Below, piece by piece: positions 24,179 through 37,050 of a DNA stretch of 64,000 bases; position 1 is the first letter of the stretch, and every line of letters begins with the position of its first letter. Origin of the DNA: Morchella semilibera (lineage: Eukaryota > Ascomycota > Pezizomycetes > Pezizales > Morchellaceae); contig WBVU01000022.1 of assembly GCA_009192285.1 (NCBI GenBank), positions 434,001 to 498,000 of the forward strand, in the 5' to 3' direction. The notes under the pieces are model-generated. The model saw only the letters and a list, made by a program, of their open reading frames with translations. It searched no databases and was not told the origin of the DNA. A program made the position numbers and the translations under genes.

Positions 24179-24286
24179 GATTCAATACTTCTGCCCAAAG
24201 TCAAATCCATATCTCACCATCAGTCTCTTCATCAGCTCTACAGCATAGTCTAGTCTTTACTTTATATACATCGTCTATCATTCAAA

Positions 24287-25704
24287 ATGCTTCGCGCTCT
24301 CATCTCTCTTTCAGCTATTGCCCTTGTGCGCGGTCAACAGGCCGGTACTGTCACTGCGGAAACCCACCCTCAACTCACTTCTCAGAAGTGCACAACCAGC
24401 GGTGGATGCACAACTCTCTCTACTTCCGTCACCCTCGATGCGAATTGGCGTTGGTTGCACACCACTAGTGGCTACACCAACTGCTATACTGGTCAGACTT
24501 GGGACTCTTCCCTTTGCCCTGATGGAGCTACCTGCGCGGCAAACTGTGCCCTTGACGGTGCTGACTACCCTGGAACCTACGGTATCACCACCACCGGTAA
24601 TGCCCTTACCCTCAAGTTCGTCACCAGGGGTACCAACACCAATGTTGGATCCCGTGTGTACCTCATGGCCAGCGATACCGAGTACCAGATTTTCAACCCA
24701 AAGAACCAGGAGTTCACCTTCGACGTTGACGTCTCCCAGCTTCCTTGTGGTCTCAACGGTGCTCTCTACCTGTCTCAGATGGACGCGGATGGTGGTATGG
24801 CCAAGTACCCCACCAACAAGGCTGGTGCCAAGTACGGAACCGGTTACTGTGATGCTCAGTGCCCCCACGACATCAAGTTCATCAACGGAGAGGTAATAAT
24901 TTCCTCATCCTTTCCTCTTTTTGAGTTATTACTAATCGTTTCCCCGTTAATTAGGCCAACGTTGATGGCTGGACCGGCTCTGACAGCGATGTAAACTCCG
25001 GAACTGGAAAGTACGGATCTTGCTGTGACGAGATGGACATCTGGGAGGCAAACAGCATCTCTACTGCGTTCACTCCTCACCCTTGCTCCGAAGGCCAGGT
25101 CCGCTGCGAAGGCGATGACTGCGGTGACACCGACAGATACAGCAGTGTTTGCGACAAGGACGGTTGTGACTTCAACTCTTACCGCATGGGTGACACCACC
25201 TACTACGGTGAAGGCCTCACTGTTGACACCACCCAGCCCTTCACTGTCGTTACCCAGTTCTTCACTGCCGACAACACCACTACTGGTACCCTCTCTGAGA
25301 TCCGCCGTCTCTACGTCCAAAACGGCCAGGTCATTGTCAACTCTAAGGTTAACATTGCCGGTATGGACGCATACGACTCCATCACCGACGATTACTGTAC
25401 CGCCCAGAAGACTGCCTTCGGTGACACCAATGACTTCGCCGCCAAGGGTGGGCTCTCCAAGATGGGTGATGCCATGGATAAGGGAATGGTTCTCGCTCTT
25501 AGCATCTGGGATGATCATGCGGCTCAGATGTTGTGGCTCGACAGCAGCTACCCTCTCGACAAGGACCCATCAGCGCCTGGTGTTAAGCGTGGAACTTGCG
25601 CCACCACCTCCGGTGTCCCATCTGACGTTGAGACCAACAACGCAGATGCCCAGGTCACCTTCTCCAACATCAAGTTTGGTGATATTGGCTCAACTTATGC
25701 TTAG
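24287..25704 (+). CDS. cbh1: GH7 cellobiohydrolase, secreted, without CBM1
   Basis: GH7 cellobiohydrolases release cellobiose from cellulose chain ends outside the cell. Two exons, 24287-24892 and 24955-25704, join in phase across a 62-bp intron with a TACTAAT branch-like site, giving 451 residues. The signal peptide [16 protein letters not shown] is followed by [14 protein letters not shown], the usual Gln-started mature end. Family blocks include [49 protein letters not shown] and [12 protein letters not shown]. The catalytic segment EMDIWEAN carries the retaining nucleophile/acid pair (first and last Glu). [19 protein letters not shown] and the C-terminal [13 protein letters not shown] are intact. 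The protein ends at the catalytic core, so there is no linker or CBM1. Tunnel loops are of cellobiohydrolase rather than endoglucanase type by comparison with Cel7A from memory. Confidence 0.95.
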
Positions 25705-26921
25705 ATTGTTTAGACTCTTGGCCGGCGGCTCGATGTATAGTTCAATGTATACTGTATGAAAAAGTGTTTCTTTATATTTCTTTAGTTTTTATTTTTTTTT
25801 AGAATGTGGTACTATTACTGCATTGGGGTTTTAATGCGGTATTTGGCTGCACTCCAAAAGGACATGTCAGGCTACATGCAAAATATTTAAAAAAGAATGA
25901 AATTGGGTTTTGGATACAAGAGACATTTCACTTCCTGCCAAGCCCCGAGTGATCTTGTATGATCTCACGTGATGAGATGTGATAAATATTCAACCAGTCA
26001 ACACATGATATAAATAAGGCGCTAAGTATAGCCTTCTTATTTCTGATATCAGTTGCGCGCGCCATATACGCGAGCACCCAAAGAATATCGACGCTACTAC
26101 CAACCATCACCAGTCGTTATAGGCCCCGTTCTAATAACCCCCCCGACTTCTGACAGTTCCCATATTATCCACCAAGCACGCGTATGATTAATTCCTGTCC
26201 CAGTGCCGCATTGGCGCCGGAATGCCTGGGTGATTATTTGGTGGAGGACCGCGACTAGTGTATCCGAGCAGATTTGCTTTCCGGGGGCCTGTGGTGTCTA
26301 TGTACCCTAGACCAACAGACAGAGATATCCCTGCGAGATTAAGACACAAAGCAGTAATTGGATGGGTAACCATATATACCTAGTGCAACGGCCTCGTAGT
26401 AAGGATGATGGGATAAGAGGTGTCACGGAGAAGCCCAACTGGAACCATCGAGTATACGGAATACTGGGTAGCATACAAGAGGGGGGGGGTGTGATTTTTC
26501 AGATTGTCAAAGAGGACGCAAGGGAACAAGGAGGGACTGCCTTCGGGGGTTTTCTTTATTTTGTTTTATGTTTTTGCTTGTTTGTATATTTCTTTATGGC
26601 AGCCCAAGTATCTATGGGCTGCATATACTTTAACAAGGGCTTTGTATTAGGACAATATTCACAAAATATCACTCGGAGGTGTAGGCTCATACCTTGTTTC
26701 GTTTCGGAATTTAACCAGCCACAGTTTGGAAAAAAAAAACTATCCAAGTTTTGAACTTGAAAGCTAAATCTTCTCACATTCAAGATTTTTTTTTTTAATA
26801 TCTTTACGCTATAAGTAGCGTTCATAAGGATTAAATAACCTCGTAATCAAAAAAGCAAGGCATCCACAGAAACCAATAACAAGACATTACTACTAAAACC
26901 AACAAGTAAGACTAATTCATA
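25705..26921. other. Intergenic region between GH7 and small secreted protein
   Basis: T-rich 3' flank of GH7. The sequence CCGAGTGATCTTGTATGA at 25945-25962 recurs with one change at 29611-29628. No supported gene. Confidence 0.55.
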
Positions 26922-27197
26922 ATGCAGCCTACTACCCTCAAGACGCTTGCAGTTCTCACACTCCTCGCCGCGCCAGTCATAACCAGTGAAGTCGCCGGTG
27001 CCGACATTTTTGCGCCTGTGGCTCCGACTACACATATCGCTGGGAGATCGCCCAAGGGTGGTAGGGGGGGATCCGCGAGAAAAACCTCCAAAGCTGGTGG
27101 CTCAGGCGGAAACAATAGTGCAGCAGCGGCTCCGCTTGGGGTTGGATTGGCTGCGAGTCTGGTGGTTGTTGCTGGGGTTGCTAATGTTCTGTTGTAG
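26922..27197 (+). CDS. Small secreted, probably GPI-anchored protein
   Basis: Single exon, 91 residues, starting at an ATG in an A-rich context (CATAATG). An N-terminal signal peptide (MQPTTLKTLAVLTLLAAPVIT) is followed by a short Gly/Ser/Lys-rich middle (SPKGGRGGSARKTSKAGGSG). The C-terminus is a small-residue stretch (NNSAAAAPLG) followed by a hydrophobic tail ending VVVAGVANVLL with nothing after it. This is the layout expected of a GPI-attachment precursor, with the likely omega site in the NNSAA segment. There are no cysteines, so it is not a typical small cysteine-rich effector. A role at the cell surface or wall is inferred from the signals only. Confidence 0.65.
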   Translation: MQPTTLKTLAVLTLLAAPVITSEVAGADIFAPVAPTTHIAGRSPKGGRGGSARKTSKAGGSGGNNSAAAAPLGVGLAASLVVVAGVANVLL

Positions 27198-27670
27198 TTT
27201 GAGATTGAGAATTACTTAGGTGCAACTAGTTACTTACTTAAATTAAAGCATTAGACTAGCCAGAATCAAAGATCTATTACACAATAAGGGGGGGGGGAAA
27301 CATGACCCCCTATTTTCGAAGCCACCATATGAGTTATATTACATGTTCCACGCCACAGTAGATCCCCGAATACCCCCGATCACACCTCCTCACTCGTAAG
27401 TCAGGGTGAAATAATATTCGCATCCAAGTGTAAGATATGTTGGCCATAAGAGGAGGTCCAAACACCCGCTGGTTGGCCATGTTATATATATAGACGGTTT
27501 CTCCAGACACTCGAACACCCCCCTCCCCACTCGAACATTTAACACAAAAAGAAAGAAAGGGCCTTCGTTGTAGCCGGCTTCGACCTGCACCGCTAACTCA
27601 CCAAACATTATTGACTGCTCGAGTGAGGGCGGTGTCTAATTATTTAATAGCAAACCCGAAGTAAAACGCT

Positions 27671-27772
27671 ACCCCTACCCCCTCCGGAAAAAAGCACGAG
27701 ATGGTGGTTAATAGATCTCATTATATCTTTATAAATAACTGATCTCCCGTACAAGTTCTCACCCTCTATTAC
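27671..27772 (+). repeat. Repeat family copy A
   Basis: Shares, in order, GGAAAAAAGCA, TTAATAGATCT, TTATAT, GATCTCCC and CCCTCTATTA with copies B, C and D. Adjoins copy B head to tail. Confidence 0.6.
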
Positions 27773-27775
27773 CCT

Positions 27776-27915
27776 TTAGGTTGTCAGTAAATGCTGCCCC
27801 CCCCCCCCAGAAAAAAGCAAAAGTTGATAATAGATCTTATTATCTCTCTTATCAAATCCCATACTCAATTATAGGGGGGGGGGGGCAACAATTGACATCT
27901 TAAGGGATACTATAT
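27776..27915 (+). repeat. Repeat family copy B
   Basis: Starts TTTAGGTTGTCAG, followed by a C run, CAGAAAAAAGCAAAAGTTG, TAATAGATCTTATTAT, TCTTATCAAAT, TTATAG plus a G run, and TTGACATCTTAAGGG. It is shorter than copy C in the CCCATACAAATT part. Confidence 0.65.
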
Positions 27916-30900
27916 GCAGCTTTCCGTTGATGTACCAAACGCGAGAATACAATTGGGCTGAAACGTACGGGAACTTACGTTCGACACTTAAGGTAAAGTG
28001 CTGATAGACAAGACACTGGGGACGGAATTAACGGCTTGGCTGTGGGGGACTGAAACAGATGTATTTCTATAAGTGATCGAATACCAGAAATTTGCTGTTG
28101 GCAATGATGTGTTCCAACCTGTCGATCTCCAGCATATACGATTATCCCAAAATGATAGCACATGTGCGCATCTTTCGGTGACACGTGTGCTTCACTTTGC
28201 CTTGGTGGTGCCCTCTAGCTAGCTCTCTACAGCCGTATATGTCAATTTTTGCCAGTGGGACGTGCACAACCAACCATATCCAGTTTTTATAATGAATCTT
28301 TTGACATAAATCCTACGCTGTAAAATGCTTGTCATCTTAGATAGAAAAAAACCCTCTTGTTACTCGGTATCTCTGCTTAGTAAATCAACTGGAGATAGTA
28401 ATTAATCGGTCATATCCGAAATATATATTATCTTTCTATACATTTGAGATGTTTATGAGTGCATAATTATTTCAATGCCCGGAGAAACCTTCCGAATGAC
28501 CTATAAAACACCCCCTTTCAATACTGCGTACATATCTTAAGCCTGATATCTTATCTCTGGAAGTCATGATTGTACCACCGCCATCTGAGGTGGCTAGGAA
28601 TCAGACTTTCGAGCTTATGCGCCGGGTATTACCAACGGAAATTTGCGGTTGTTGAGTACATATTGCGCAAGCAAAACCATGTCTAAATTTGTCGTTAGTT
28701 CATACCCAGCTGGAGTAGTAATGTCTCAGATACCTCTTGGCAATACCTACCCACGGCCATACTTGCGTCACGGAATTCCCCATGATATGCACCAGGATCA
28801 AAGTACCGCGTTAGTTGGTCAAGGAAGACGTCAAAGTGCCATTTTGAGCCAGATTTTGGGGAGATTAGGGGAGCGTATTCAAGACGAATATCCAAATCAG
28901 GGAAATTTCAACGTCCTGTGTGTGACCAGCCACTGAGACGAATCCTTACGATATTTAAACGGAGAGGCCGAAACATCTAAAATCCGTTCACCGTATGTAT
29001 TATTAAAGAGTAGATATGGGCATGACAACCATTTCCACCGGGCCTCAGTCCTTTGAACTCAAGAGACCGATATCGCAAAACACCTACCCTGGCAAACCTC
29101 AACCCACTGTTGATTATACATTTGCGGCAGCACTAGCCTGTGGCTTGGATAGGTAGCTGCAGTGTAATTAATGTAACTTCCATAATTGGCCATCAAATTC
29201 AAACTAGGTAGAGTGATACCCTGTAGTTAGCTCTCATGGCTGTTTAAGTGGCAAAGAGCGCCTGTGCAAGCTTGGAGGAGCTTAAGAGGAGTTTGATATA
29301 GGCGTGAGACATTTCATCAGTGTTTGGTCAGCCAATGGTGCCTGCCAAGCGAAATGGCGCGCCCACAAAATTGGCATTTCTGTTCTAAAATGACTGCCGC
29401 CAGCGGGAGTTCAACCTTGCATTCGCCGAAGCCGAAGAACATTCACCGCTCGGCTACTCCTATCCCAAAAGTCCTGTTGGCAAAGAAGGAAAGGCCAACA
29501 ACAGATGATCATTTGAGGGGTAAGCAGCTGAGGCTACTTACATCATGTAAAGCGGTTGAGCTTAGTAATATAATAGCCATCCAAATTTGGTAAACTGCGG
29601 CCGTAACTTACCGAGTGATTTTGTATGAGTGCCTTCAGGAAGGGTGAACACCTACATAGACTCTACCGGTTCGTAGTCGCCGATGGTAAATAAAACCTAT
29701 CCAGTCAAAGGCCTTGGAGCCAAGAATCGGCGCGCATGCGCTTAGATGACCGTTGCGGCGAACCAACAATACCGTAATCATTAGGGAAAGGATAGACACA
29801 AATCAAAAGCAAAGAGTCATGTGATATGATCTTCAAAAATGTCCCAGATTTTGCGTTTTCAGCATAGCATGGCCCTCTCTGCATTCTTGGAATCATAGCA
29901 TGACCCGCTAAACTGAAAGGCATGCAGAAGAGAAGCTCTCTGATTCGCTAGATTTCGCATATTGGAATTTCCCGTAGAGCAGAGTGAAGTAGAATAACAC
30001 TCTTTCATGCTCACTATGCACCAGAGATAAAATCTTCCCGTCACTATTACACATGAATCACGAGACAAACTTAAGGCGCCCTAGCGCCAAGTGAGAGGAC
30101 ATTTCCCCCCCCTTGATATAGCCACACAACATCGATCCCCGATTGCTCGCCGATAACTTAAGCTCAACACGAGAGAAAAGCAAAGATATTTGGTTGATGA
30201 TGGAATGAAATACCTTTTTTTAAACCATATTTTTATGAAGCGGGGGTTGATCAATTAATGCTCTAGGCACCCTTGCGTCAGCTATTTCCAAACGTCGAAT
30301 TCAGTGAAATCTCACTGAAACAAGCAAGTCAAGACATTTCTGGTTCTGTTTCATAATTTCACTAGTCAGCAAGTACAATACCGTGGGAGTAAGGGAAGGT
30401 GTTATCTAATGATAGGTACATTCTTATTCGGATGTCAGTTTCAATCGCCGTTAATGCGACTTTGCTCGCCGAGAAAAAAGAAAACGGCAACGATAAGAAA
30501 TCAGACGTACCACACCGTAATCACGTTCCCGCTTTCATCCCGTCTCTGTGTTATCATCAAAGCCATTAGTTCAGTAATCAGCTGAAGGAAGGATAAGACT
30601 TTCCATTATAGTACTATTTGTAGTTAAATATGTCCCAAACCAGCTGACGGTCATATGCAAGATTATGTCACGACATTTCTGACAAACATTATGTATGTTT
30701 TTCAATTTTCAGGTTGCACCCTGGGAATCCCACCGCCACACTTTGTCAGCTTGGCATTGGTTGGATCAGAGCGGCAACAGCCATCCCTAGTACATTTCCT
30801 GTAGGTAGATACAGTGAGAGGAGAGTATTTGCACATACTTTGACTCAGGAAGATTCCAAATCGACCATGCAACACATCCTTTATTCTAACTCCTAGTGAG

Positions 30901-33129
30901 CTGGACTAACCAGTCTGTCGGACCAGGCTAGTTGTCGATCATGCCTACCACGGCTGTGTGCGCGATAGGTAAGGCAGGCTCCGGGGAATCAAAAATGATT
31001 CAGAGTCTCACCATCACTTCCGGTTTCAGTTTCAGTTGGGGGCGGTGAGTTAGACCTAGGACCTGAGACCTAAGACGTCCTGTCATTAGCGGTGGATGTA
31101 ACAAATAACCAACCTGGAGAGATGGGTTTCGTCCGAGCTCGCCGTGCAAGCCTGTAAACTGAATAAGTGGGGGGGGGGGGGACTTAGGACCTGCATGCAC
31201 AACCCAGGGCATTAAAATTGTTCCCGATGCCGAAAGGTTCGATGGAAGAAGTACTTGCGTTGCTAGGTTCAAGCCGCACAAGACTGATAGGGTAGTTCGC
31301 GAGCAGTAGATGGAGAAAGGCTAGGTGGTAGGGTCAGCCGCCATAATATGATATGTGGTTGGATCCGATGGATGCACATATATCTTGGTACTTTAATCCA
31401 CTTCCGTTCCGAGGACGCCGACAAAATGAAGATTAGGCATTGGGCTGTTTACCATATGTCTACTCGTCTTAACTAGTATTAATGAGGAAAGGTGGGGGTG
31501 AAAAACCCTATGAATTCACATCACCCCATTCTCGGATGTTGACCAGGATGCTTCTAGATGGTCACCACACCTTAGGTCCCCCTTACAAAGTGTGATTGAA
31601 TCTCAGCAAACTCAGAATATGTCTCACGATCTAGATATAATAACCCTGCGCACTGTCCCACAACCCGATAAAGGAGACTCCTACCGAATCTGAGACACAA
31701 TAATATGTAAGCTTTGAGGATTGACTTCATGTACGTATCGAAAACAGTGGTCCCCGGCGAAGATAATGCTTCCTCCCACATAGTCTCTAACACTCGTCCA
31801 CATTAGGTGGCTAAGATGATAGAGCGGAGTCTTTATGGCGAGCTGGCTCACTAGTTGGGAGTTTATTCCGATGAGACACCCGATCTGTCCTCTCACAGAT
31901 CTATCCCTCACGATCAATCTCTCCCCCTTGTCCAGGTTCTTCATACTTTCCCGCCACCAAATTCATCTCCAAATGAGTGGGAGAAGAAAAATAAAGAGCC
32001 AGGGTAGATAGTACGTACATGATCATGATGTCTCGTTCCGAACCATGGGGTGCGAAACTACCAATCACATGGAACACCCTTGGTAGATCTCTACCAGGAT
32101 ACAACTTAGGGCTGCAGAAGCTTTTTCTCCTTCTCTCTGGTTCAAATTCAAGTCACACAGGAGATTACAATTTAGTGATGGAGAAAGAAGGTAGCATGAC
32201 CCAACGAGACACGCTACGTCGTGATTTATGGGCAGTACATGCCACATAGCCGCATAACCTAAAGAACGGGAAAGGAAAGTGAGTGGGAAAAGCCCCACCA
32301 GCCAGTCCATGCGTACGGGCACATAATATGATATGAGCTCCTTCTTCATCACTTAGGAGCCCGAAGTCGCCGAAGAGAAGCACGGTGGAGACAACGAAGC
32401 GAAACGACGCTAGATGGATGGGGGATCAAACTATCTTTTTTTTTTTTCTCCCCTATTATGCACTCACAGCCTCTCAGAGGATGGTGCACCTGTTAGTGTG
32501 GGGAGAAAGACGAGTGATATGATTACTATATGTATCAGTTAGCCAATCACCACTGAATCCCACCCACCCTAAAACCTTCTATGAGAGGAGGTGCCGCGTC
32601 ATCTGTCGTCACTCGGCACGCGTTTGCTTCCAATTATATGCACCACCTCCTTCATCAATAGTTACACGGCCCAAGTCTCATCAACTGATCGAATATAGTA
32701 CCTTCGTGTCCAAGAAACTGGCAGGAACTAACCGAGTCACGTGCAGTAGCTGAACAATAACACATAAGGATTTTTGGAAGCTCAAGTTGATGTTAATAAT
32801 TCACGGGAGAAATAGTAGAAACCTTTAGATTCAACAGATTAAATTGAAATAGAACTTGACTCGTTCTCCGTTATTTATGCACTTTAAGCCCGAAACTTGC
32901 TTGTACCCAAACACCCCCCCCCAAAAAAAAAAAACCAATGAGATTCAAAAAGAAATATATATAACGAGAACGAGAAAGGGAAATGATGACTTCCAAATGA
33001 ATGCTCCGCGTAAAAATTAAGGCTAGCTTGAGAAATGAATGAAAACGATATGTAATAAATATGTTTTTGAAAGTAACGCCCCTAGGCAAAAAATAGGAAA
33101 ATAGGTGAAAAGTAGAGACCAGCCAGAGA

Positions 33130-36100
33130 TTAAGGAAGAACGTTCCACTCCCCGTTCCAGTCCAACTCTGGCATTCCGTGATAATCTGCTTCACCACCCA
33201 CAATCTCCAGTGTCCTCTCCTCGTCAATGTATCTGAACACTTCCTCCTCTGTGATGATCCCAGACCTCTGTGTTCCTGCTGGAGTTTGGAGACTAAACAC
33301 TTCCCTTGCGACACCCTTGACTTGCATGAGCACACAGTCTGCCACGCTCCACACCTCACCCAGAGTTTTCAGCGCCCCGACGCCAAGTCTGATGCGTTCC
33401 TTTGCGAGGAAACCCTCATCACCCGTCAAGAGCCATGAACATGCAGAGAGATGAACAATCGCAGCAAGTGTGATGACGCATGTAAAAAAAGGCGTATGCT
33501 TTATCAACGGAGCAGGGAGAGTAACAAGTTTTGCAATTGTATTTGCAGCGGTTATTGCTTTTGCGGTGTGCATTGCAATTGGTTTATTAGACGTTGACCA
33601 TGACTGCGCTGGTGTACACGACGTATCATCAGGCACCAGTGAGATAGCAAGGTGTGACTTTGGGCGGTGAAGATAGATGGTGGCCGCGTAGACAACCATA
33701 TGAGCCTGGAAAAGCATCTCGTCTACTCTTCGATCGTTTCCAACCAACTCTTTCTTGCAATCTGGTAGATGAAGACCCCAGTTAACAAGACTAGCATCGG
33801 CAGCATCAGCCCTGGGGTCATCCTGATCACTTGTTTGGCCAACAGCCAATACCTGACCAAGAATGCGGACGGCATCAACACGGTAGGCAAAAGAACTGAA
33901 GACCACAGTCTCGTGAGCAAAGTAACGTTCATCAAACTCTTGTAATGACCTTGGCTCCGGGATGCGCTGTCAAAATCGTTAGCACAAAAGTTGAAGAATA
34001 AAAGGGACGGTATAAAGCGTACTCCCGTAACATAATCTTTCTCCTCACAAGGTAGTGGAACGGTGCATGGTAGGCTCCAAAGCTTGAACGAGTCCTTTTG
34101 ATGAAACCCAGCCAGGAGACCATCAAGAAAGTAAAGCTCCCACCAGGTCCGTCTCCAGCTTTCAGCTAAGACCTTTCCCGCCGCTGTTCCGTTATATGAA
34201 CTCTCCGAGAAATCGCTCATGTTCATTCCTAGATCCAATGCCAATTCAATGGCTTTATCCTTAACTTCGGCAGACCTTTCTTGGTCGTTATCACTGTGCA
34301 GGGCAACGGCGAACAACAGAAGCGCTTGAACTGTGAATGCATTGCGTGGAGGATTGTTGAAGAGGGCGGCCTCGGCATCCTGTCTGAATGTATCTGTAGG
34401 TGCGTTTTGGGCAAAGAACGAAGCAACAAAACGAATCACTGGAAGCAAAACCATAAGTTGAGAAGCCGGTGTTGTGATGAGATGGCTTGGTGGCAGAATA
34501 AACGGATGTGCGGAATGGAAATAGGCATAGTAAATTTGCAATAGATTGGCAGTTGCTGGAGCAGGTGCGGGGAGCTCCTGTTGGGAGGGGAAGATGGTAC
34601 TATTCTTGTGATAGGCTCGGAGGGTATCAAGAGGACTTCTTGTAGCTGCTGGGGCGGCTGAGCTAGGCGTAGCATCGTTTGAAGGTGTGTTCGCCAGGGG
34701 AAGCGGATTTTTGCTGAATGTAGTGCACTTTCCATTGCTCTGCGGCGGTGTTGCCCGAGTTGGTGGAGATGCTAATGGTTTTGACCAGGTGTTAGAATTA
34801 TGTAGTGACCAACCCATCATTGTTTTTGCCATTTGTGAAAGCTTGTGGGAGAATGCTATAAGAAATAAAAGTGATCTTGAACTAGTATAAAAGGAAGGTG
34901 GATATATAATGAGCCTTTAGTGATAAGCAAGGGAAGGCTAACATGAAGGGGGAAGTACTATGTAATTATAGGAAAAGGGAAATATGGGGGGAGTGAGAAG
35001 ATGAAAAATAAAAATAGCGTTTCGCCCGTAGGGTCGAAACAAGTGACCGGGGCCCTTTTCTTCGGCGACGACACCGGCGGGCCGTATACAAGCAAGTGGC
35101 GATCTTCCCCGTAACTTTGCAGGATATATTTGAGACAAAAATTCCAGTGCAGGAGGGGAGGGAGCGTGTAGATCCCGAGAGTGAGATCTTAGCACGGCCA
35201 AGTGTCACCAGCCTCAAAGATTACCGAAGTTTGGCAACTGGAGGCAGGTAAGGTATCGAAGAGGAAAAAAGTAAACCAAAAAGGGCTCCCCCCCAACCAG
35301 TCTCAGTTTTGGCTCGTATCACCAAAATAAAAAAAATCCAGATGATGATGACCGCAGGAGAAAGACTGTGGCGATCGTGCAGACGGGGAGGTACATGTAC
35401 ACATATACCTGGAAATCGCCGTGGTAGAAGGGTGTATGTACCTACATATCTACTCGTAGCATACATATACCCGACGATAGTGGGTGGTGTAGGTAGTTGG
35501 TAATGTGGTTGTGACCAACGGTAAATGGCAGGGACGAGGACAAGCGGTGTCCCAGACATGGACGGTCTCGGTTTGTGTAGGAAGCTTGGACCGTCTTGAG
35601 GTCGCCGAAGCATCCCCAGGCGTCAGGGAAGAAGAATGGCGACCAGCCACATTCGTCGCTGTGCCAAGTCCCCACTCGCACACCACATCAAGATCCCCGC
35701 AGTCCCCGAGTCAAGTCCCCGAAGCCCCGGTTCTGATCGCCTAACCGAATAAAGCACCCGACGAAACGCCACGAAAACGTGCGCCCCAGCGCCTCGGTAC
35801 TTCCGGGGGAGAATCAAAATGCGAGGGGAAAAAAAAAAGAAAACACACAAACTGCAACCACAACCGTAAAAAAAAAAACGGCTTTAAAATTAAAGGAATT
35901 TTTCAAAATAATAAAATAAAATAAAATAAAACATGCCCACGCGTGTACACCCCAAAACAAAGAGATTTGAAACCATTGAAAATAAGACATCGTAAAAGTG
36001 GAACAAAGGCTCGCCGACGTATGGAAATGAATAAATACTGAAAATGGGGGCCTTACCTTCGTTATTTCCATTCCCCTGTTTCTCCTCGGCCTTCTTTACT

Positions 36101-37050
36101 TCTGCCGCTGATGAGGATCCGGGCTCGTCACCAGCAGGCTTCGATTCTTTTGAAGCTGCGGCCGCAGCAGCGGCTGCTGCCTTCTTTCTCCTAGTTCCTT
36201 TCCACCCACGACGTGATTTAATATAAGAACATTCTCTTCCATCGGTTTGGCAGCGGTTACAGGACGGAACACCTGCGTCGCATTTCAAATGACGGGCTCT
36301 ACACTCTGTGCATGCAAGGGCCACAGGAGGAGGACCAACGAATCGCGCGATACGCTGATATTGTTGCTGTTGGGCCTGCTGTTGTCTATTGGTTGGGGCA
36401 CCTGGAGGAAGAGCTGGCACCACTGGGGTGGCAGTAGCAGCTTGGACCTGAACAGGTGCCGGATGAAGAGGCTGCGAGACTGGCGGCACCATTGACGATG
36501 TGGGAGATTGCTGCTGTTGCTGCTGCTGCTGCTGCTGCATCATGTGCTGTTGCTGCTGTTGCTGTGGAGGAATTACTGCAGAGTATAATTGATCCGGGTG
36601 GTCATATGCCGGGTTAGGAACTTGTTGAAGAGGGGCTGCGTGATATTGAGGGTGTGGGGGATATGCACCGATAGTATGCTGATTATCACGATGCTGCTGT
36701 TGGAGAAGATGGGGGGGCAGGTTTTGGTTGCTAATTTGTTGTTCCTGATGCTGAAAATGCTGAGGAAGGCCCTGAGGAAGAGTATTCTGTGGCTGATGCT
36801 GCTGGTAAGCAGCATTAGGGTCATACGCATTGCCATTACTAGCAGAAGATGAGTAACCATCGCTTAATGTTCCAGTACTTGCACTTTCATGACCAGAGGA
36901 ATATCCCAATACATTGTTGGGCGGGGGATTGGCTGTGGCTGTGGTCGTGATAGAAACACCAGCTACGTCAGCCCCCACTCTTTCTCTTTCTGCTCCACCG
37001 TTGGGGGCGAGCTGGTAGGCGCTAGGGACGTTTGAAGGGGGGTATGACAT
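33130..37050 (-). CDS. Zn(II)2Cys6 fungal transcription factor
   Basis: Predicted nuclear activator or repressor, 887 residues from exons 36057-37050, 34023-34855 and 33130-33966. The first exon holds a Gln-rich region (36510-36570) and the zinc cluster, Cys 247, 250, 257, 264, 267 and 274 in perfect CX2CX6CX6CX2CX6C spacing, followed by basic KSRRGWKGTRRKK and an Ala run. Exons 2 and 3 encode a fungal-specific middle homology region (YYAYFHSAHPF, RRTWWELYFLDG, PEPRSLQEFDERYF, FSSFAYRVDAVRIL). The 56-bp intron 33967-34022 is clear. The first intron (34856-36056) would be 1,201 bp, unusually long for a fungus, but its GTAAGG donor and TTTCTTATAG acceptor fit phase 1 exactly. The alternative is two separate genes, though each would then be half a factor. 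Target genes unknown. Confidence 0.8.
34856..36056 (-). other. Putative 1.2 kb intron of the zinc-cluster gene
   Basis: Bounded by GTAAGG (36056-36051) and TTATAG (ending 34856). Contents look intergenic rather than coding: homopolymers, one TACATGTA at 35392-35399 and no in-phase conserved frame. If transcription starts inside it, the downstream exons could also make a form without the DNA-binding domain. Confidence 0.5.

Larger units (their letters stand above)
18388..24286. other. 5.9 kb gene-free region with dispersed repeats
   Basis: No supported coding gene. Contents are G and C homopolymers (about 18571-18582 and 19370-19383), a palindromic repeat at 19208-19293, a sequence near 19721-19754 shared with 28900-28936, and eleven TACATGTA copies, nine of them between 22948 and 23918. 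Opposed frames at 20.2-20.7 kb are not convincing. Confidence 0.55.
27198..33129. other. 5.9 kb gene-free region with repeats
   Basis: Apart from the repeat pair at 27671-27915 and the shared fragments at 28900-28936 and 29611-29628, I see no supported feature. G/C homopolymers of 10 or more occur at about 27289, 27797, 27874 and 31170. Short frames at 28.7, 29.3 and 31.6-32.4 kb have no recognisable domain. Confidence 0.5.

Noticed and set aside
24311-25518. Antisense frames over the cellobiohydrolase gene
   Set aside because: Produced by strong codon bias (C-ending codons) of the real gene; no independent support.
28643-28936. 97-residue plus-strand frame
   Set aside because: It overlaps the dispersed repeat fragment at 28900-28936 and has no recognisable features.
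31572-32383. Series of overlapping minus-strand frames, considered as a decayed F-box-like gene
   Set aside because: The resemblance was too vague; no motif could be pointed to.
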